A stretch of 64,000 nt of DNA from Bufo bufo (taxonomy: Eukaryota > Chordata > Amphibia > Anura > Bufonidae): assembly GCF_905171765.1 (NCBI RefSeq), contig NC_053391.1:110024644-110088643 (forward strand), given 5' to 3'. A program made the translations under genes and the position numbers. Below the pieces are notes generated by a model that was not told the DNA's origin, made no database searches, and saw only the letters and a list, made by a program, of their open reading frames with translations. Each line of letters opens with the position of its first letter. The first letter of the stretch is position 1. This document shows, piece after piece, positions 9,747 to 21,100 of this stretch.

Positions 9747-12269
9747 ATGAATCCTCTTATTACCCTGACTGACCATGTCTCTAACTTGACACAGATGGTG
9801 CAGGAGCTAGGAGGGAAACTCCGTTCTTTTGAGTTAGGGCAAGGTTCTTCAACTCCTCTGCCCCCCAGTCCACATGTTGAACCCCAGATCAAGCTCCCAG
9901 AACCCTTTTCTGGAGACCGGAGGAGGTTTCTCTCCTTTAAGGAGAGTTGCAAACTCTACTTCCGTTTGCGCCCCGTGTCCTCCGGTCCCGAGAGCCAACG
10001 CGTGGGGATTATTATTTCTCTACTACAGGGTGATCCCCAGGACTGGGAATTCTCGTTACCTCCTGGGGCCAGTTGTCTGACTTCCGTGGAGGGGTTTTTT
10101 CAGGCCCTGGTTACCCTCTATGACGAACCAGACAGGGCCCTGGTAGCCAAGACGGCTCTTAGGGCACTGGTTCAGGGCCATCTCCCTGCGGAGGAGTATT
10201 GCACCCAATTCAGACGGTGGTGTGTCCCCTCTGGATGGAATGAACCAGCCCTGAAGAGTCAGTTTAGGTCTGGTCTGTCTGATATTTTAAAAGATCTATT
10301 AGTCAGTTATCAAGTTCCAGAGACCTTAGAGGAGATGATGACCCTAGTTGTCCTACTTGACCGACGAGTTAGAGAGAGACGACAGGAACGACAGTTCTGT
10401 TCTCAGATGGTGGTCCAGCCAGAGGCCTTTTCCAGGGACAACACTGAGGTCTCCACCAAGGATCCCATGCAGGTTGGCATGACCCGGGGTAATCTTCGTC
10501 GCAGACGCGGAGAGTGCTTCTACTGTGGAGATCCTGGCCATTGGATCAACAAGTGTCCTAAGAGAGTCCTCTCTGACAAGTCTCCTAAGGCAAGACAACC
10601 TAAAGACCAGGTACACCCTGATTTTTCTAAATATAAGCTTTTGGTACCCATAACAATTTCTCTGAGGGTTAATAAGTGGCCGGGTAAGGCCTTTTTTGAT
10701 TCCGGTTCAGCGGCCAGCTTTATTGACTTAGAATTTGCTAGTAAATTGGGCATTCCAATGTTTGCTTTACCTACACCTATCCATGTCATGGCTATTGATG
10801 CTACTCCCCTGATTGGTGGTACGGTGAGGTCATGTACCTCTGAAATTTCTCTGACCGTGGGTGTGTGCCACTCTGAGAGATGTTCTCTTTTTGTCTTGGA
10901 GAACCTACCGATTGAGGTGGTACTAGGGTTGCCTTGGCTCCGTTTACATAACCCCACAATTGATTGGTTCAAAGGAGAGTTGGTGAAATGGGGACCTAAG
11001 TGTGACTCATGCTTGTCCGTGGTCCAGGCTGGGGTTTCAGTAAGGTCTAATACATTACCTTCAGTTATTAAAGAATATTCTGATGTATTCTCATCCCCTA
11101 TTCCAGAGGTTCTACCGCCCCATAGACCGTATGATTGCGCCATAGAGCTAATAGAGGGTGCCGAATTTCCTAAAGGGCGAATTTATAATCTTTCAGGGCC
11201 CAAACGCAAGGCTATGGAAGATTATATTAAGGAGAGCCTTGCTAATGTGCATATTAGACCTTCAGTCTCTCCTATGGGAGCAGGGTTTTTCTTTGTTAAA
11301 AAGAGGGATGGTGGTCTTAGGCCTTGTATTGATTACCGGAGACTAAATAAGATCACTGTCCAAAATAGATACTCTCTCCCATTGATTCCGGATTTATTTA
11401 ACCAGGTTCTGGGGGCAACCTGGTTTTCCAAGATTGACCTGAAAGGGGCATACAATCTAATCCGAATCAAGGAGGGAGACGAATGGAAGACAGCGTTCAA
11501 TACTCCGATAGGACACTTTGAATATCAGGTGATGCCTTTTGGACTCAGCAATGCCCCAGCTGTGTTCCAAAACTTAATGAACAATATTCTTAGAGAGTTT
11601 TTAGGTAAATTTATTATTGTCTATCTTGACTACATTTTGATATTCTCTCCTGATTTCGAATCTCATGTGTCTCATGTCAAACAAGTATTAGAGGTGTTGA
11701 GGGAGAACCAGCTATCCGCTAAGCAAGAGAAATGTGTCTTTGGTGTACAGGAGATACTGTTTCTAGGGCATGTTTTGACTCCTCACGCCTTTAAGATGGA
11801 TCTTGGTAAGGTTTTAGCAATTAAGGAATGGGTAAGGCCTTCATCCTTAAAGGCTTTACAACGTTTTTTGGGTTTCGCTAATTACTATCGTAAATTTATC
11901 ATTAATTTTTCTGTAATTGCTAAGCCATTGACCGACCTTACTAAGAAAGGGGCGGATTTGGAGAATTGGTGTACCAAGGCCATTTCTTCATTTGAAACAT
12001 TAAAAAAGGCATTTAGTAGCGCTCCCATTCTGATCCAGCCTGATCAGGAGAGACCCTTTATTGTGGAGGTAGATGCGTCCGAGGACGGCGCAGGAGCAGT
12101 TCTTTCACAGGGTCCTGCTAGCCTCACTAACCTGAGACCGTGTGACTTTTCTCCAGGAAATTCTCTCCCAAGGAGAGAAACTACGACATTGGGAATAGGG
12201 AACTGCTGGCTATTAAATGGGCATTTGAGGAGTGGAGGCATTTTTTGGAGGGGGCAAGGCATCGAGTAA
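9747..12269 (+). pseudogene. Gypsy gag-protease-reverse transcriptase (to mid RNase H)
   Basis: 840-codon fused frame. Residues 1-250 are a retrotransposon Gag (LPEPFSGDRRRF, LPAEEYCTQFRRW, QFRSGLSDILKDLL). A CCHC knuckle, C-x2-C-x4-H-x4-C, lies at 257-270. The aspartic protease active site DSG is at 318-320. The RT has the first catalytic aspartate at 564 (KIDLKGAYN), and its active-site box reads YLDY at 626-629 where the family has YxDD, so one metal-binding aspartate is missing. RNase H starts with VDASEDGAG near 775. From about residue 790 the frame is wrong, and the real continuation is in another frame from about 12150, so the last 50 residues are frameshift noise. The start methionine sits 28 bp after the LTR, a normal distance. 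Confidence 0.93.
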
Positions 12270-13627
12270 CTGTTGTCACTGATCATAAAAACCTAATGTT
12301 TCTCGAGTCGGCTAAGAGGTTGAATCCCAGACAAGTCCGATGGGCTCTGTTTTTTACCCGTTTTGATTTCTCCATTACGTTCAGGCCGGGAAGTAAAAAT
12401 GTGAAAGCAGACGCATTATCCCGGAGCTTTCATGCCTTTCAACCCACTGAGACGCCGCCTGAATCCATCCTACCAGCAAACATCTTCTTAGCAGCTCTAA
12501 CCCAGGATATCTCGGCTCGCATTAAGGCTGAACAACATCTGGCACCGGCATCCACCCCAACAGATAAGTTGTTTGTTCCCGTACAATTTCGTCTCCAGCT
12601 GTTGGGGGAGTGTCACGATTCTGCCTTTTGTGGACATCCGGGTGTTGAGGGCACTAAGGATCTGGTTTCTAGATCCTATTGGTGGCCCACTCTGACCAGG
12701 GATGTCAAGTCCTACGTGTCAGCCTGTGAGGTTTGTGCCAGGTCTAAGACACCTAGGACTCGCCCTGCTGGTAACCTACGACCCCTACCCATTCCCAGTA
12801 GACCCTGGTCCCATATCTCGATGGACTTTATAACTGACCTACCGCTGGCGGAGGGTAAGACTGTGGTTTGGGTAGTGGTCGATAGGTTTAGCAAGATGGT
12901 TCATTTCATTCCCCTGTCTAAACTTCCGAATGCTAAAACCCTGGCGTCTATTTTTGTGAGAGAGATTGTTCGTTTACATGGCATCCCGGAAAACATTGTT
13001 TTTGACCGGGGTGTGCAGTTTGTGTCCAAATTCTGGAGGGCCTTCTGTCAAAGATGTAAAATTTCATTGTCTTTTTCTTCCGCCTACCATCCTGAGAGTA
13101 ATGGGCAGACTGAACGCCTTAATCAGTCTGTGGAACAATTCTTGAGGTTGTATGTTGCTGATGACCAGCAATTATGGGTCAAAATCCTTCCGTTGGCTGA
13201 ATTTGCTTTGAATAACCGTGTCAATTCTTCTGCTGGGGTCTCCCCTTTCTTTTGTAACCATGGTTTTCATCCTCGTTTTCATTCTGGGTCGTCCGTCTCC
13301 TCCTCTAACCCTGAAGCGGATAAACTCTCCTCCGAACTGTGCACAGTTTGGGCCCGGGTTCAATCAAACCTAGAAAAGGCTCAAAGTTCTCAAAAACTCA
13401 AGGCCGATAGGAGACGTTCAAGGGGGGTGAACTTTCAGGTTGGGGATAAAGTATGGTTGCCCTCCAAGAATCTATCTCTCAAGGTAACTTCTAAAAAATT
13501 TGCTCCTCGTTTTATTGGACCATATAAGATCACGGAGGTGATTAACCCGGTATCTTTTAGGTTGGAGCTGCCCGAATCATTCCACATTCATAATAATCTC
13601 TGCTTAAAAAATATTTTGAACCGGTAG
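12245..13627 (+). pseudogene. Gypsy RNase H C-terminus and integrase
   Basis: 460 codons. The first 60 residues finish RNase H (TVVTDHKNLMF, KADALSR), and homologous coding extends upstream in this frame to about 12150, so the methionine is not the true start. The integrase follows. Its HHCC zinc-binding region has GHPG near residue 126 and C161-x2-C164. The catalytic core has D194 (SMDF), D254 (FDRG) and E290 (GQTE), with the expected D-x35-E spacing, all intact. A C-terminal domain with GDKVWL follows. The frame ends at CLKNILNR, where a small indel near 13600 shifts the chromodomain into another frame. Confidence 0.92.
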
Positions 13628-13860
13628 TACCATCAAAAGCCTCGCCTCCGCCGGTTCTTGTTAATGATGCTGTCGAGTATGTGGTGTCTAAAATAGTGGA
13701 TGTCAGGAAGGTGCGTAATGCCTTGCAGTACCTGATTCACTAGAAGGGGTATGGACCTGAAGAGAGATCTTGGGTACCTGCTAGGGAGGTTCATGCTCCT
13801 AGACTTGTTCGTAAATTTCATTTAGAACACCCTGAAAAGCCATCGCCTGAAGTCTTGGGT
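13606..13860 (+). pseudogene. Gypsy integrase tail with chromodomain
   Basis: In a frame different from the integrase, the sequence reads KYFEP, PPPVLVNDAVEYVV, then a chromodomain: KIVDVRKVRNALQYL, KGYGPEERSWVPA. Chromodomains at this place let the integrase read histone methylation marks and direct insertion to heterochromatin. A TAG at 13741-13743 replaces the conserved tryptophan codon just before KGYG. This identifies the element as a chromovirus. Confidence 0.88.
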
Positions 13861-13876
13861 CCGGTGGCCCCTCGTA

Positions 13877-13887
13877 AAAGGGGGGGT
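13877..13887 (+). promoter_or_regulatory. Polypurine tract
   Basis: AAAAGGGGGGG immediately before the TAC and the 3' LTR start. This is the expected plus-strand primer site. Confidence 0.85.
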
Positions 13888-13889
13888 AC

Positions 13890-14580
13890 TGTCACGGGGT
13901 TCCGAAGGTGCACTCGGTCCCCCATTGCCCGCAGACCTGTTGCTTAGCTTTGGGAATGAGGATTTGTGCTTGACCTCATTCCCAGGGCGGCTTTTCTGGC
14001 TGGGTGGCTCCCTGCTCCTAGTCTGCCTTGAGCGCCGAGCTGATCACTCGGTGCTCGACTGGTTGGCCTGTCGGTCATGTGAAGCTGGCCACGTCACATG
14101 ACCCTCACTCCCCACTATAAATACAGGCAGCCTGCTGGCCACAGGTTGCCTGTTAATTTCTAGGTTCCTGGCTATTTGTTGGACTACTGAATACTTACCT
14201 GATCCTGTTTTCTGACGATCCTCTACATGCTCCTCCTGTACTGCGCATCCATCCTGGTATTGTGACCTCGGCTCCCACCTGACTACTCTCTTAGGACTCC
14301 TTTTGTACTTCGCTACTCTCCTGGTATTTGACCCCAGCTTCTCCTGACCATTCTTTGCTTAATCCGTTGTACTGCGTAGCTCTCTTGGTTCTGACCCGGT
14401 CCGTTCATGTTCCGTATTTTGTCTTGTCTGTCTTCCCTGCACATATCCTAAGTTAGGGACTGCCGTCCAGTTGTCCCCTGTCATCAGGACTCGTGAGGCA
14501 AGTAGGCAGGGCCAGGGGTGAGGGTGGAGCGCAGTGGTCACTACCCTTCCCCCTGTGTGTGTGTGGACGTGACCGTTACA
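13890..14580 (+). repeat. 3' LTR of the Gypsy element
   Basis: Same ends as the 5' LTR. TATAAAT is at 14116-14122. It has a 7-bp extra GGTCCCC near its start. Confidence 0.95.
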
Positions 14581-14585
14581 GGCTA

Positions 14586-16243
14586 GTCCTATATCTTGTC
14601 ATCCATCATAAGAATGGGTACACTTTTAGCCCTTGGAGACACCGAAATGAGCGGAGTTGTAGTTCGAGTATGCTTACCGTCACTCCATTCATCTCTATGG
14701 GGCTACCGGAAATATATGAGTACTTGTACTTGGCTATCTCCAACTTATTCACAAAATAGGGGATACCTTGTTACAACTTTAATAACTATTTTAAGGGGTT
14801 TTAATTACTATTATTTTTTTTTATCTCAACCAGACTTACAAGAAGTGACTTATGATAATGTATATTCCCATACCTGGTGAGCACTGGGCTCCCCGGTTTA
14901 ATTCCGTTGCAAGCACTTTCGGGATCATGTACCGTCCATTGGGCATGTGATCTTAAAACTATGTCAATTCACAATATTCATGGGTTGCATCTGCACATCA
15001 GGCAGCCTCGAGTGCAGACAGCTCATAGCACCCAAGGCTGCCTGACTGCACAGGTGCGAGCCCCATACACTGTGGGTTGAAACTGGGCTAGGATCACCCG
15101 TCCAATGTATACGGCACATGATCCCAGAAGTGCCCTCAAATTATAATTATATTATTATGATAATTGTTATTATTATGATTGCGTTTTAATTGTTATTACA
15201 TAATTACATATTCATTTGGAGAACTGTATATCCTTTTTCATTTTTCGCCTTAGGAAATATATGAATTTCTTTTAATATGAGAAACAATTTCCTTTTTACA
15301 AGTAAAATGCCTAAGCAGCTGCAAGTAATCTGGCTTACAAAAGTATTGCATGGAAATTTGCTATTGAAGAAATGATTTTTGCTACATTTTCCATTGAGAT
15401 GATTTGACCAGACAGCACTGATTTGGGCCTGTGCCTTTGTCTCTGATAGAGTGGAATGATATTGCATTTATCTTCCATCACCTGAGACACTTGCAAGATA
15501 TCTTTCATTCTTTACATATAGAGTTCCCCAAGTCAATGGGTGTATTTTTTTCTAGTCAAATATACATGATGATGACGATGTTATCACTTTCAGAGCAGAG
15601 TATAAAGCCTGAGGGGAGGATAGTTCCAGAATTGTTAATGGCTACACATAATGCGTGAGCCTATTGTCGGCTCTGTATAATGTATTTGTCAGCACAGATT
15701 CCTCTCTCGTGATGATGGTTGAAATGAAAATCTGGCAGAAGAAATGCGGAAGCTTCTGTTTTGACAGGATAAAGAGCTGTATGTTGTCTGACAGTGTCAT
15801 ATATCATCGTGTAGCTGCAATCTTATTCCGTTTGATTGTCTATTTTTAGCAGTTTTCAAGATAGGAAATGCAGTCCGAATTTCTTAGTTCCGGGTTCCGT
15901 ACACATCTGTGCAGGGACAGGATTAGGAGATACAAAATGTAGTAGAGTTGACACATGTGCTTTCTGAGACGTGTTATGTAAACTAAATGGGTTAAGCAAA
16001 CACCTTCAATTGCTATTCAATGGCTTTTGTTTCAAGATAACGGGATGAGTTAAGAAATTTGAGTTAAGAGTTTGTGTGTTAACCCTGCCACATCTGTAAG
16101 AGCTTCTCCCCTTTGGTGGTGCTCCGTTCTCCAGTGAGTGCAGTGACATTTTCTGTTGGTTGCACATGGAATAATGGTAGCACCACTGTGATACCTGGCT
16201 TATCAAAGCCTCCAGAACCTTAATGGTCAACCATGAGCTCATC
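14586..16243. other. No gene; scraps of repeats
   Basis: 14590-15130 has the texture of a decayed MITE (CATTCATCTCTATGGGGCTAC). GGGATCATGTACCG at 14931 and GCACATGATCCCAG at 15116 form weak inverted arms. The rest is AT-rich with no supported coding. Confidence 0.4.
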
Positions 16244-16247
16244 TTAA

Positions 16248-16710
16248 AGGGAACCTGTCACCAGTTTTATGGTGTCCTAACTAAGGGTAACATAAATAAG
16301 TGACTGATTCTCTTAGCAAAATGCTGGGTCACTTTCTTTAATTGACCCGGTCAATCTACCAACATCTTGTATTGAAAAGCTCCAGCTGATAATGATGAGT
16401 CATGAATATTCATGAGCTCCTAACTCTCCCCGCCTACCGGCTGCAGATTGACAGTTTTTTTCCATATGAATCAGCAGCAGGTGGGCAGGGGAGTGGCTAT
16501 AGCTCTGAATTAAATAAACGCTAGACTCAATGACATCACGCTGGACTCAAATCAGCTCATTAGCATGCGGCATGCGGCATCTTTGTGTGTATATTATGAG
16601 GTAACCATCTGTCACACCAGTAAGTGAATACATCTAAGGTACTTTTTAGTAGTTAATGATTGTATATAATTAGTTAGATTATAATCAAATATCCACATGA
16701 CAGGTTCCCT
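16248..16710. mobile_element. TTAA-flanked MITE with AGGGAACCTGTCA ends
   Basis: Perfect terminal inverted repeats of at least 13 bp (AGGGAACCTGTCA / TGACAGGTTCCCT), with TTAA directly outside on both sides (16244-16247 and 16711-16714). TTAA target choice is the habit of the piggyBac and Kolobok superfamilies, and the ends alone do not decide between them. No transposase is present. Confidence 0.85.
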
Positions 16711-16719
16711 TTAAAGGTG

Positions 16720-18370
16720 TTCTCTGAGCTACAGATCCTGGATAGGTTATCAATATCATAATAGTCAGGATCCAACACTGGGAAACTTTTGAATCATTAT
16801 CTGGGACTTCCGTGCTGCTTTTCCTATTTCTCTATTCCACAGAGCCGGGAAACCATTCAATTTAGGGTACACAGGGAGCCCTAGTCAGATTTGAGGGACA
16901 GCTCAGAGGGATCGCCCATATCAGGCCGAGTGCTCCGATACCTGAGCGTAAAGCGTAGCTCAGGCCAAGTAGGGGCATTTTAGAGAAAGACATCCGGCTC
17001 GACGTTGGGAGACCCCAAGAATCTACAAAGCGGTAAGACTGTTACTTCTCTTAAATTGCGCACTGGTTCATTTGCACTACTTGCTGCGTTTTTTGTCTAT
17101 TAATTTTTTTGTTGGGCAATTTTTTAATTGAACAATTAAAAGTTAAGTATTATAGATAGGGCCACCTTTCCATTTGTTAATTGCTCTTGAAAATAGTTTG
17201 CCCAATTTTTTGTACCCTACTAACCATATTTGACTTTGGTTGTGTTACCGTTAGGATCCAAAGCCCAGCAACGATATCGATCAGCTGTTTCGAGTTGCCA
17301 CAATGTCGGAATGTACACTGTGTATGGAGCTGGAGGCAGACTGCTCCATGCACTGTGTAGTGGTCGTGCCAGGTACTGCAGCTCAGCTTCCAGTACACCG
17401 GCAGCGGAAACTACACAGTGTGTTCTGCTTCTGTCTATACAGTGTTTTCAGAGGTGTAGAAGCCTGAAAAAACTGATTGGTGGGAGTGCCAAATGTCAGA
17501 CCTCCACTCATCTGATGCTGATGACGTATCTTGAGGAGAGGTTCACAATATCTGTAGCACAGGCAACCTTTTTAAAGGGACCTCAAGTCAAAATGATCTA
17601 CTGTTACTTTATAGAGAAGTCTGAGACTATCACTGATTTGAAGAATGAAAGGGATCTTAGGAGGGCTTAAAGAGGTTATCCAGATTTTTTTATATTGATG
17701 GTCTATTCATAGGATATTAGTATTAGATTATGGGGTTTCACTCTTGACAACCACACCGATTAGCTGTTTGAAGGTGCTGTGCACTTGAGCAAGAACTGAA
17801 GCCTCTTTATTGCTTACATTGCTCTAGGTTTGTGCTATAGGTTTAGTAGTGGCTGTATTTGATAGTGCAGCTGTGTCCCATCCGTTTGGTGCAGCTATGA
17901 TAGTATACCATGCGACAACATTGAACTGACAGTGGACACAATGGACAGAGGTGGCATGCTACTTTGCTAGCACCAATGCCACTTTGTTTTAGTGATTGAA
18001 GGTGGTTGCATTGGTCAGACCTCTGCCACTTGGAAATTGGTGGCATATCCTGGTGAGTCAGCCAGTCGCTTTACTAAAAAGTGTTAGCAGAGCACTAAAG
18101 TTCTATGTTTTTTCACAAGAAATCCAGTAAATACAAAATGGTCTAGTATTAAAGACATATTTCCATCTTTTTGTGCCATTTATGGCATATCTGCACGATA
18201 TGCTCAACAGTTTTTGTGACTAGCATACAGTAGAAGGTAATGGATAGAGAGAACCATGTGCCGCCAGCCCTTAATTCATAGTGACTGGGTCACCACATGG
18301 GACAGAGGTTGAGGGACTCCTGTTTCAGACCATTTGTGGATAAGTCATAAATGTCTAAGATGGGAATACC
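16720..18370. repeat. Decayed repeats of the GGATAGGTTATCAATAT type
   Basis: Imperfect inverted pieces: GGATAGGTTATCAATATC at 16740, its opposite near 17525-17560, another at 17675-17720, and a tail GATGGGAATACCCCTTTA at 18359. These resemble a common frog fold-back repeat, but boundaries are not clear. The 146-codon frame at 17230-17670 runs through this repeat and is not a gene I can support. Confidence 0.4.
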
Positions 18371-18666
18371 CCTTTAAGACAAAATTATATGTAGATTCTG
18401 CCCATCCAATACTAACCCTGGATTTGCTAAAACCTTCTAATTTTTGGTAAAGGTCAAACTATAATCCCTACTTCTTGTGAACTATGAAAATGAGGATAAT
18501 CCTGTAAAATCAAGGATTATGTTAAAATACCCAAAATCTTGAGCAATCTAATGCACGTCTGTGCTCTGGCAACAAATACCAATTAGTTGCAATCTTTATT
18601 AAATAACCCATTTTTCTAGCATGGCCAATGCAGGATGTATTAAATAACTAATCTTTATATTATATA

Positions 18667-18705
18667 GGCAGCATGGTGGCTCAGTATATCAGCCTTTATA
18701 CATGT
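18667..18705 (+). repeat. Possible scrap of a tRNA-derived SINE head
   Basis: GGCAGCATGGTGGCTCAGT resembles the A-box end of a vertebrate SINE. The rest of the SINE is absent, so this is weak. Confidence 0.25.
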
Positions 18706-19628
18706 AACACATTATGTTCTCGTGATCACAATTAACACAATACAATTCATTACTTCAGCTTCGGTCTTCTTTGCAATTTTCTTTGGTGCATACACAATTT
18801 CCTAGTGGGAAGACAGAAAACAAGCTTACTGTTCATTTGCCTTTCAAATACTGGATTACATGTGTTTATTTTAATAAGATTTGAGATGTCGTGCAAGAAA
18901 ATATAAGACCAGGGGGAACAGTGGAACCAATATACAGATATGACAACGTGATATACATACTGCAACTTTATTTGTAATGAAGTGATTAGGAGTCCTATAA
19001 AAGCATTAGGAGTGTCCCCACATAAACAGAGCGGTAATGCAAAAAGCAGCATAACTACTTTTACTTGAGTTTAGGGATTAGACATGCTCGGGTGGTTCCT
19101 AAGGTGGTGGTTTCAGAATGTGCCGTGTCACCATCGATGCTTGAAGTTCAATATGATAGATGTCAGATGGACAAACCTTCATTTATATGTTCCTTTCCCA
19201 TTTCCCATTAATACTGATTGGTAGAAATGAGGCAGAACGTCATATTTTCTTTTAGCATGTAAGAAGCATGCCATCTCTATGGTCCTCTATCTGCCTACCC
19301 CTTGTCCACCCTCGTTTGAGCTGTAACCAAGAGATGCATAGTAATGTCACATATCAGATCTTCTGTTCAAAGAAGAACACAAAAAAACAGAAAGTCAAGT
19401 TGTGTATTTCCCTTAAAAAAGGAATGGCATTCAAGGCAAACTTATTATATTTAGCAACTTTCTATAATGACAGGTTTTTACATAGGGTGGTTTAGAAGTT
19501 AATGAGATGTAGGAGTGAATATTGTACCTAATCTCCCTTGAGGACTAGGATAAGTCGGAGTTTAAGTTCTTGATAGCTCTACTGGTTTAGGAACATGATC
19601 TGCTAAAGTGCAGTTATAATATAACCCT
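18706..19628. other. No gene recognised
   Basis: Anonymous AT-rich DNA. Frames are 100 codons or fewer without recognisable domains. Confidence 0.45.
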
Positions 19629-19867
19629 TAGGGTCCATTCACACGTCCGTTTTTTCTTTCCTGATCTGTTCCGTTTTTTCAGGAACAGATCTGGACCAGA
19701 TCTGGACCCATTCATTTTCAATGGGTCCAGGAAAAATTCAGACATTGAGCTGTCCGTTTTTTTCCAGGACCCATTGAAAATGAATGGGTCCAGATCTGGT
19801 CCAGATCTGTTCCTGAAAAAACGGAACAGATCAGGAAAGAAAAAACGGACGTGTGAATAGACCCTAA
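19629..19867. mobile_element. Near-perfect fold-back MITE
   Basis: Arms of about 105 bp, beginning TTAGGGTCCATTCACACGTC and ending as its reverse complement, around a loop of about 30 bp (AGGAAAAATTCAGACATTG). The arms contain GGACCAGATCTGGACCCATT, itself nearly palindromic. No coding. Confidence 0.85.
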
Positions 19868-20362
19868 GGCCTATTGCACACGACCGTATGGCTTTTTCAG
19901 TGTTTTGCGATCCGTTTTTCACGGATCCGTTGTTGCGTTTTTTGTTTCCGTTGTGTTTCCGTTTCTGTTCCGTTTTTCCGTTCCGTTTTTCCGTATGGCA
20001 TATACAGTATACAGTAATTACATAGATAAAATTGGGCTGGGCATAACATTTTCAATAGATGGTTCAGCAAAAAACGGAACGGAAACGGAAGACATACGGA
20101 TGCATTTCCGTATGTGTTCCGTTTTTTTGCGGACCCATTGACTTGAATGGAGCCACGGACTGTGATTTGCGGGCAATAATAGGACATGTTCTATGTTAAA
20201 ACGGAACGGAAAAACGGAAATACGGAAACGGAATGCATACGGAGTACATTCCGTTTTTTTTGCGGACCCATTGAAATGAATGGTTCCGTATACGGACCGT
20301 ATACGGAACGCAAAAAACGGCCTGTAAACGGGGAAAAAAAACGTCCGTGTGCAATAGGCCTA
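19866..20362. mobile_element. Fold-back MITE abutting the previous one
   Basis: Ends TAAGGCCTATTGCACACG and CGTGTGCAATAGGCCTAA. The interior is rich in CCGTTTTTCCGT and CCGTATG motifs in both orientations. It shares the TAA junction with the preceding element, so one may have inserted at the end of the other. Confidence 0.85.
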
Positions 20363-20676
20363 ACTCTAAAGGTTGATCCTAAAGTGTCCTGCTGCTGGGA
20401 CTGCTCAAGATATATTGTAATCTGTTATCTGACAGCATTTGTTCAGTTGTCCGTACTGCACCAACACTGTAGAAATAAAGCATTATACAATGCTTGTTCA
20501 AATTGATTGGTTGTCTGTGAAATGCAGGTCAGGACAGGTCCTCCAGAGCAAGTGAGGCTCTGTAACTGCTCTCCGCTCTGGCCGATAGACAAGGTCCCCT
20601 GCATTAAATCAGAATTCACTTATCAAAATAGATATTCTAATAAAATAAAAAAATAATATATATATATTTATATATA
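20363..20676. other. No gene recognised
   Basis: Anonymous. It ends in a short TA-rich run that hosts the next element. Confidence 0.45.
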
Positions 20677-21039
20677 CGGGTGAAACGCGAAAAATTTGAA
20701 TATCGTGCAAAGTCCATTTATTTCAGTAATGCAAATTAAAAGGAATTGCATTAATGCAGCTTAAAATTAGAGTTTTGTGAAAAGGTTCAATATTCTAGGC
20801 TCAAAATGTCACACTCCAGTCAGCTAATTAATCCATACCCCCTGAGCAAAGGGTATCTGAGATTGTGGCTTTGGGGTTTCATAAACTGTAAGCCATAATC
20901 ATCCAAATTATACCAAATAAAGGCTTGAAATATCTCACTTTGCATGTAATGAGTCTATCTCGTATGTTAGTTTCACCTTTTAAGTTGCATTACTGAAATA
21001 AATGAACTTTGCACGATATTCAAATTTTTCGAGTTTCAC

Positions 21040-21044
<5 letters not shown>
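20677..21044. mobile_element. Tc1/mariner-type MITE in a TA microsatellite
   Basis: About 368 bp with terminal inverted repeats of roughly 70 bp (GGTGAAAC.CGAAAAATTTG, TATCGTGCAAAGT.CATTTA), flanked by TA on both sides. The 3' side runs straight into a TA microsatellite. The interior is non-coding, so it is non-autonomous. Confidence 0.85.

Positions 21045-21098
<54 letters not shown>
21045..21098. repeat. (TA)n microsatellite
   Basis: 27 uninterrupted TA units directly after the Tc1 MITE, probably expanded from its TA target. Confidence 0.95.

Positions 21099-21100
<2 letters not shown>

Larger units (their letters stand above)
9035..14580 (+). mobile_element. Ty3/Gypsy chromovirus-type LTR retrotransposon, complete but disabled
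   Basis: 5.5-kb element with two LTRs (684 and 691 bp) running TG...CA, a polypurine tract before the 3' LTR, and the order gag, protease, reverse transcriptase, RNase H, integrase, chromodomain. The flanks are GGCTG (9030-9034) and GGCTA (14581-14585), a 5-bp target duplication with one later change. Gag and pol share one frame, and the gag looks like the Sushi-class vertebrate chromoviruses. Lesions are YLDY in place of the RT YxDD box, a frameshift in RNase H near 12140, a frameshift near 13600, and an in-frame TAG at 13741 within the chromodomain. The segment after the 5' LTR (9719 on) shows no obvious TGG-starting tRNA-binding site. Confidence 0.95.

Noticed and set aside
17230..17670. 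146-codon plus-strand frame
   Set aside because: Runs across inverted repeat pieces of a frog repeat and has no recognisable domain.
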